Shown here: positions 63,161 through 64,000 of the stretch, piece by piece | Layout: each line of letters starts with the position of its first letter | Numbering within the stretch: the first letter of the stretch is position 1 | Assembly (NCBI RefSeq): GCF_046630445.1 | Contig: NC_092342.1 | Location: 79,286,001 to 79,350,000, forward strand | DNA from: Rutidosis leptorrhynchoides | Lineage: Eukaryota; Streptophyta; Magnoliopsida; Asterales; Asteraceae | DNA length: 64,000 nucleotides | Direction of reading: 5' to 3' | The notes under the pieces: model-generated | The model's input: only the letters and a program-made list of their open reading frames with translations | Databases searched by the model: none | What the model was told of the DNA's origin: nothing | Position numbers and translations under genes: made by a program

Positions 63161-63559
63161 ATGAGTCCGTTGAATGTTTGCGTAAAAGTTCATTACGGAG
63201 GTGAATTTGATCGAGAATTGATGAATTATACACCTTACGAAACACAAGATTATTTCATGGATGTGCGTAAGTGTATTAAATTTTTGAAACTACTTGAATA
63301 TCTCCAAGGAGACATACCATATTTTTTCAGACTAGTTTGGTAGTTCAAAAAACTCAATGGTCCCGTCACGCTACTTGAAGAATACCACGATTGGTTTGCT
63401 TTGATTGGACAAGCTTTGGTACGTAAGCAATTAATTACGCTTTATACCGAATTTAGGGATGAAAGCTACGCCCTTTCTGAAAGTGATGATGAAGTCATAC
63501 CTGAATCTCCAAAAGAAGATCTAGTTGCAATATATGGGCCTAGCGATGACGAGAAGTGA
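63161..63559 (+). pseudogene. PB1-like domain ORF with a single in-frame stop
   Basis: ATG at 63161 (MSPLNVCVKVHYGGEF). The V-HYGG start is like the PB1-like domain of proteins widespread in Asteraceae and other plants, often linked with transposons. TAG at 63341-63343 (codon 61) interrupts, but the frame goes on without indels for 71 codons (FKKLNGPVTLLEEYHDWFAL ... RKQLITLYTEF) and ends in an acidic Ser/Asp tail (SESDDE, GPSDDEK) at TGA 63557. So it is a pseudogene by one mutation or a 60-residue short product. The domain call is from motif recall. Confidence 0.5.
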
Positions 63560-63875
63560 TCATGGTGTAGTTTGAAGATAGCCGTTAGGAACTAATGTAA
63601 TTTTTTTTAGGAAAGTATGTTGTTATTCTATTTTTTAGGATATAATATAATCGTTTAGGAATTAATGAAATAAACGGCTATATTTTATATACAATAACAA
63701 TTCATAAATATAACTAAGCATAAAGTACATTAATTTAAATTACTAAAATGAAAAATTACATAAATTAAACAAAAAAATACATCAAATTAAAACTCCTAAA
63801 CAAAATAATAAAATACATAACAAATTATTAATTATTAATATTAATATTAGCGTTACGAAAATAAGGTGATAAGTT

Positions 63876-64000
63876 TCAAACGTGCTCGGTTAAATCTGAC
63901 TCCAACCGATTGTGAACTTGCCTATCTCTTATTTCCTTAACCCTTGCATCTCGATCCCTCAAATTCCTTTCCAACCGAATAGGTCGGTTACTTGGGTGAG
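63876..64000 (-). CDS. C-terminal end of a probable PIF/Harbinger transposase, cut by window
   Basis: 41 codons on the minus strand ending TGA at 63878-63876. The reading IRLERNLRDRDARVKEIRDR and LESDLTEHV resembles the Arg/Asp-rich C-terminus of plant HARBI1-like nucleases (charged helix, then DLxEHxW). The final Trp expected in relatives is replaced by the stop. The catalytic part would lie beyond 64000. Confidence 0.5.
   Translation of the reverse strand, partial: HPSNRPIRLERNLRDRDARVKEIRDRQVHNRLESDLTEHV

Larger units (their letters stand above)
62806..64000. mobile_element. Possible PIF/Harbinger-type region, left part
   Basis: Near 62806 the sequence becomes rich in GTGTTGTGAG and GAGTTG motifs, as seen at plant Harbinger ends. 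A TAA before it could be the usual 3-bp target repeat. Inside are a plus-strand ORF and, at the edge, a minus-strand transposase end. The other end is outside the window, so neither inverted repeats nor target repeat can be confirmed. Confidence 0.35.

Overview
The window is AT-rich nuclear DNA of a flowering plant. The evidence is plant Ty3/gypsy and Ty1/copia LTR retrotransposons primed by initiator tRNA-Met or tRNA-Asp, a lysine-rich arabinogalactan-protein gene with a plant-type intron, and PB1-like and Harbinger remnants at the right edge. The look of the LTRs suggests Asteraceae (Compositae); that is an inference, not proven. About nine tenths of the window is retrotransposon, much of it nested. 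No bacterial-style operons, CRISPR arrays, tRNA or rRNA genes were seen.

Layout. (1) 1-11353: a large, young Ty3/gypsy element on the minus strand, called G1 here, with its outer left LTR cut by the window. Between the primer-binding site and gag it carries two extra sense ORFs: an acidic 204-residue protein and an intact 227-residue F-box protein. (2) 11354-16881: relics of Ty1/copia elements (gag, protease, one LTR). (3) 16882-49901: element C, a gag/protease-only element of Athila/Tat type on the plus strand, inserted into a copia gag relic. It was itself hit several times. Element A (18900-39466, minus) lies just after its PBS. Element B (30193-39396, plus) lies inside A's right LTR. S2 (23797-26387), a solo LTR, lies inside A. 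S1 (42712-46080), a solo LTR of the G1 family, lies inside C's protease. (4) 49902-59422: element D (minus), a decayed gypsy element sitting at the TA tract of C's right LTR. (5) 59423 to about 59640: the start of another LTR (E). (6) 61157-62033: the one clear host gene, an AGP19-like proteoglycan backbone. (7) About 62806-64000: a probable PIF/Harbinger-type region with a PB1-like ORF broken by one stop and the end of a transposase at the edge.

How the parts fit. A and B belong to one non-autonomous family: they have LTRs, PBS and PPT but no gag-pol. Both keep a 148-codon pre-gag ORF and both carry a decayed fragment of a host poly(A)-binding-protein gene. They would need enzymes from a relative such as G1 or D. 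Exact target-site duplications order the insertions: copia relic, then C, then A, S1 and D, then B and S2 inside A.

Most interesting signals: the retrotransposon-borne F-box and acidic proteins; paired 16-bp palindromes at an exact 32-bp period about 20 bp upstream of the TATA box in two unrelated LTR families, plus a third pair in C's leader; a hairpin copy of the PPT motif inside the elements; and a conserved TAA followed by a conserved in-frame extension in the A/B pre-gag ORF.
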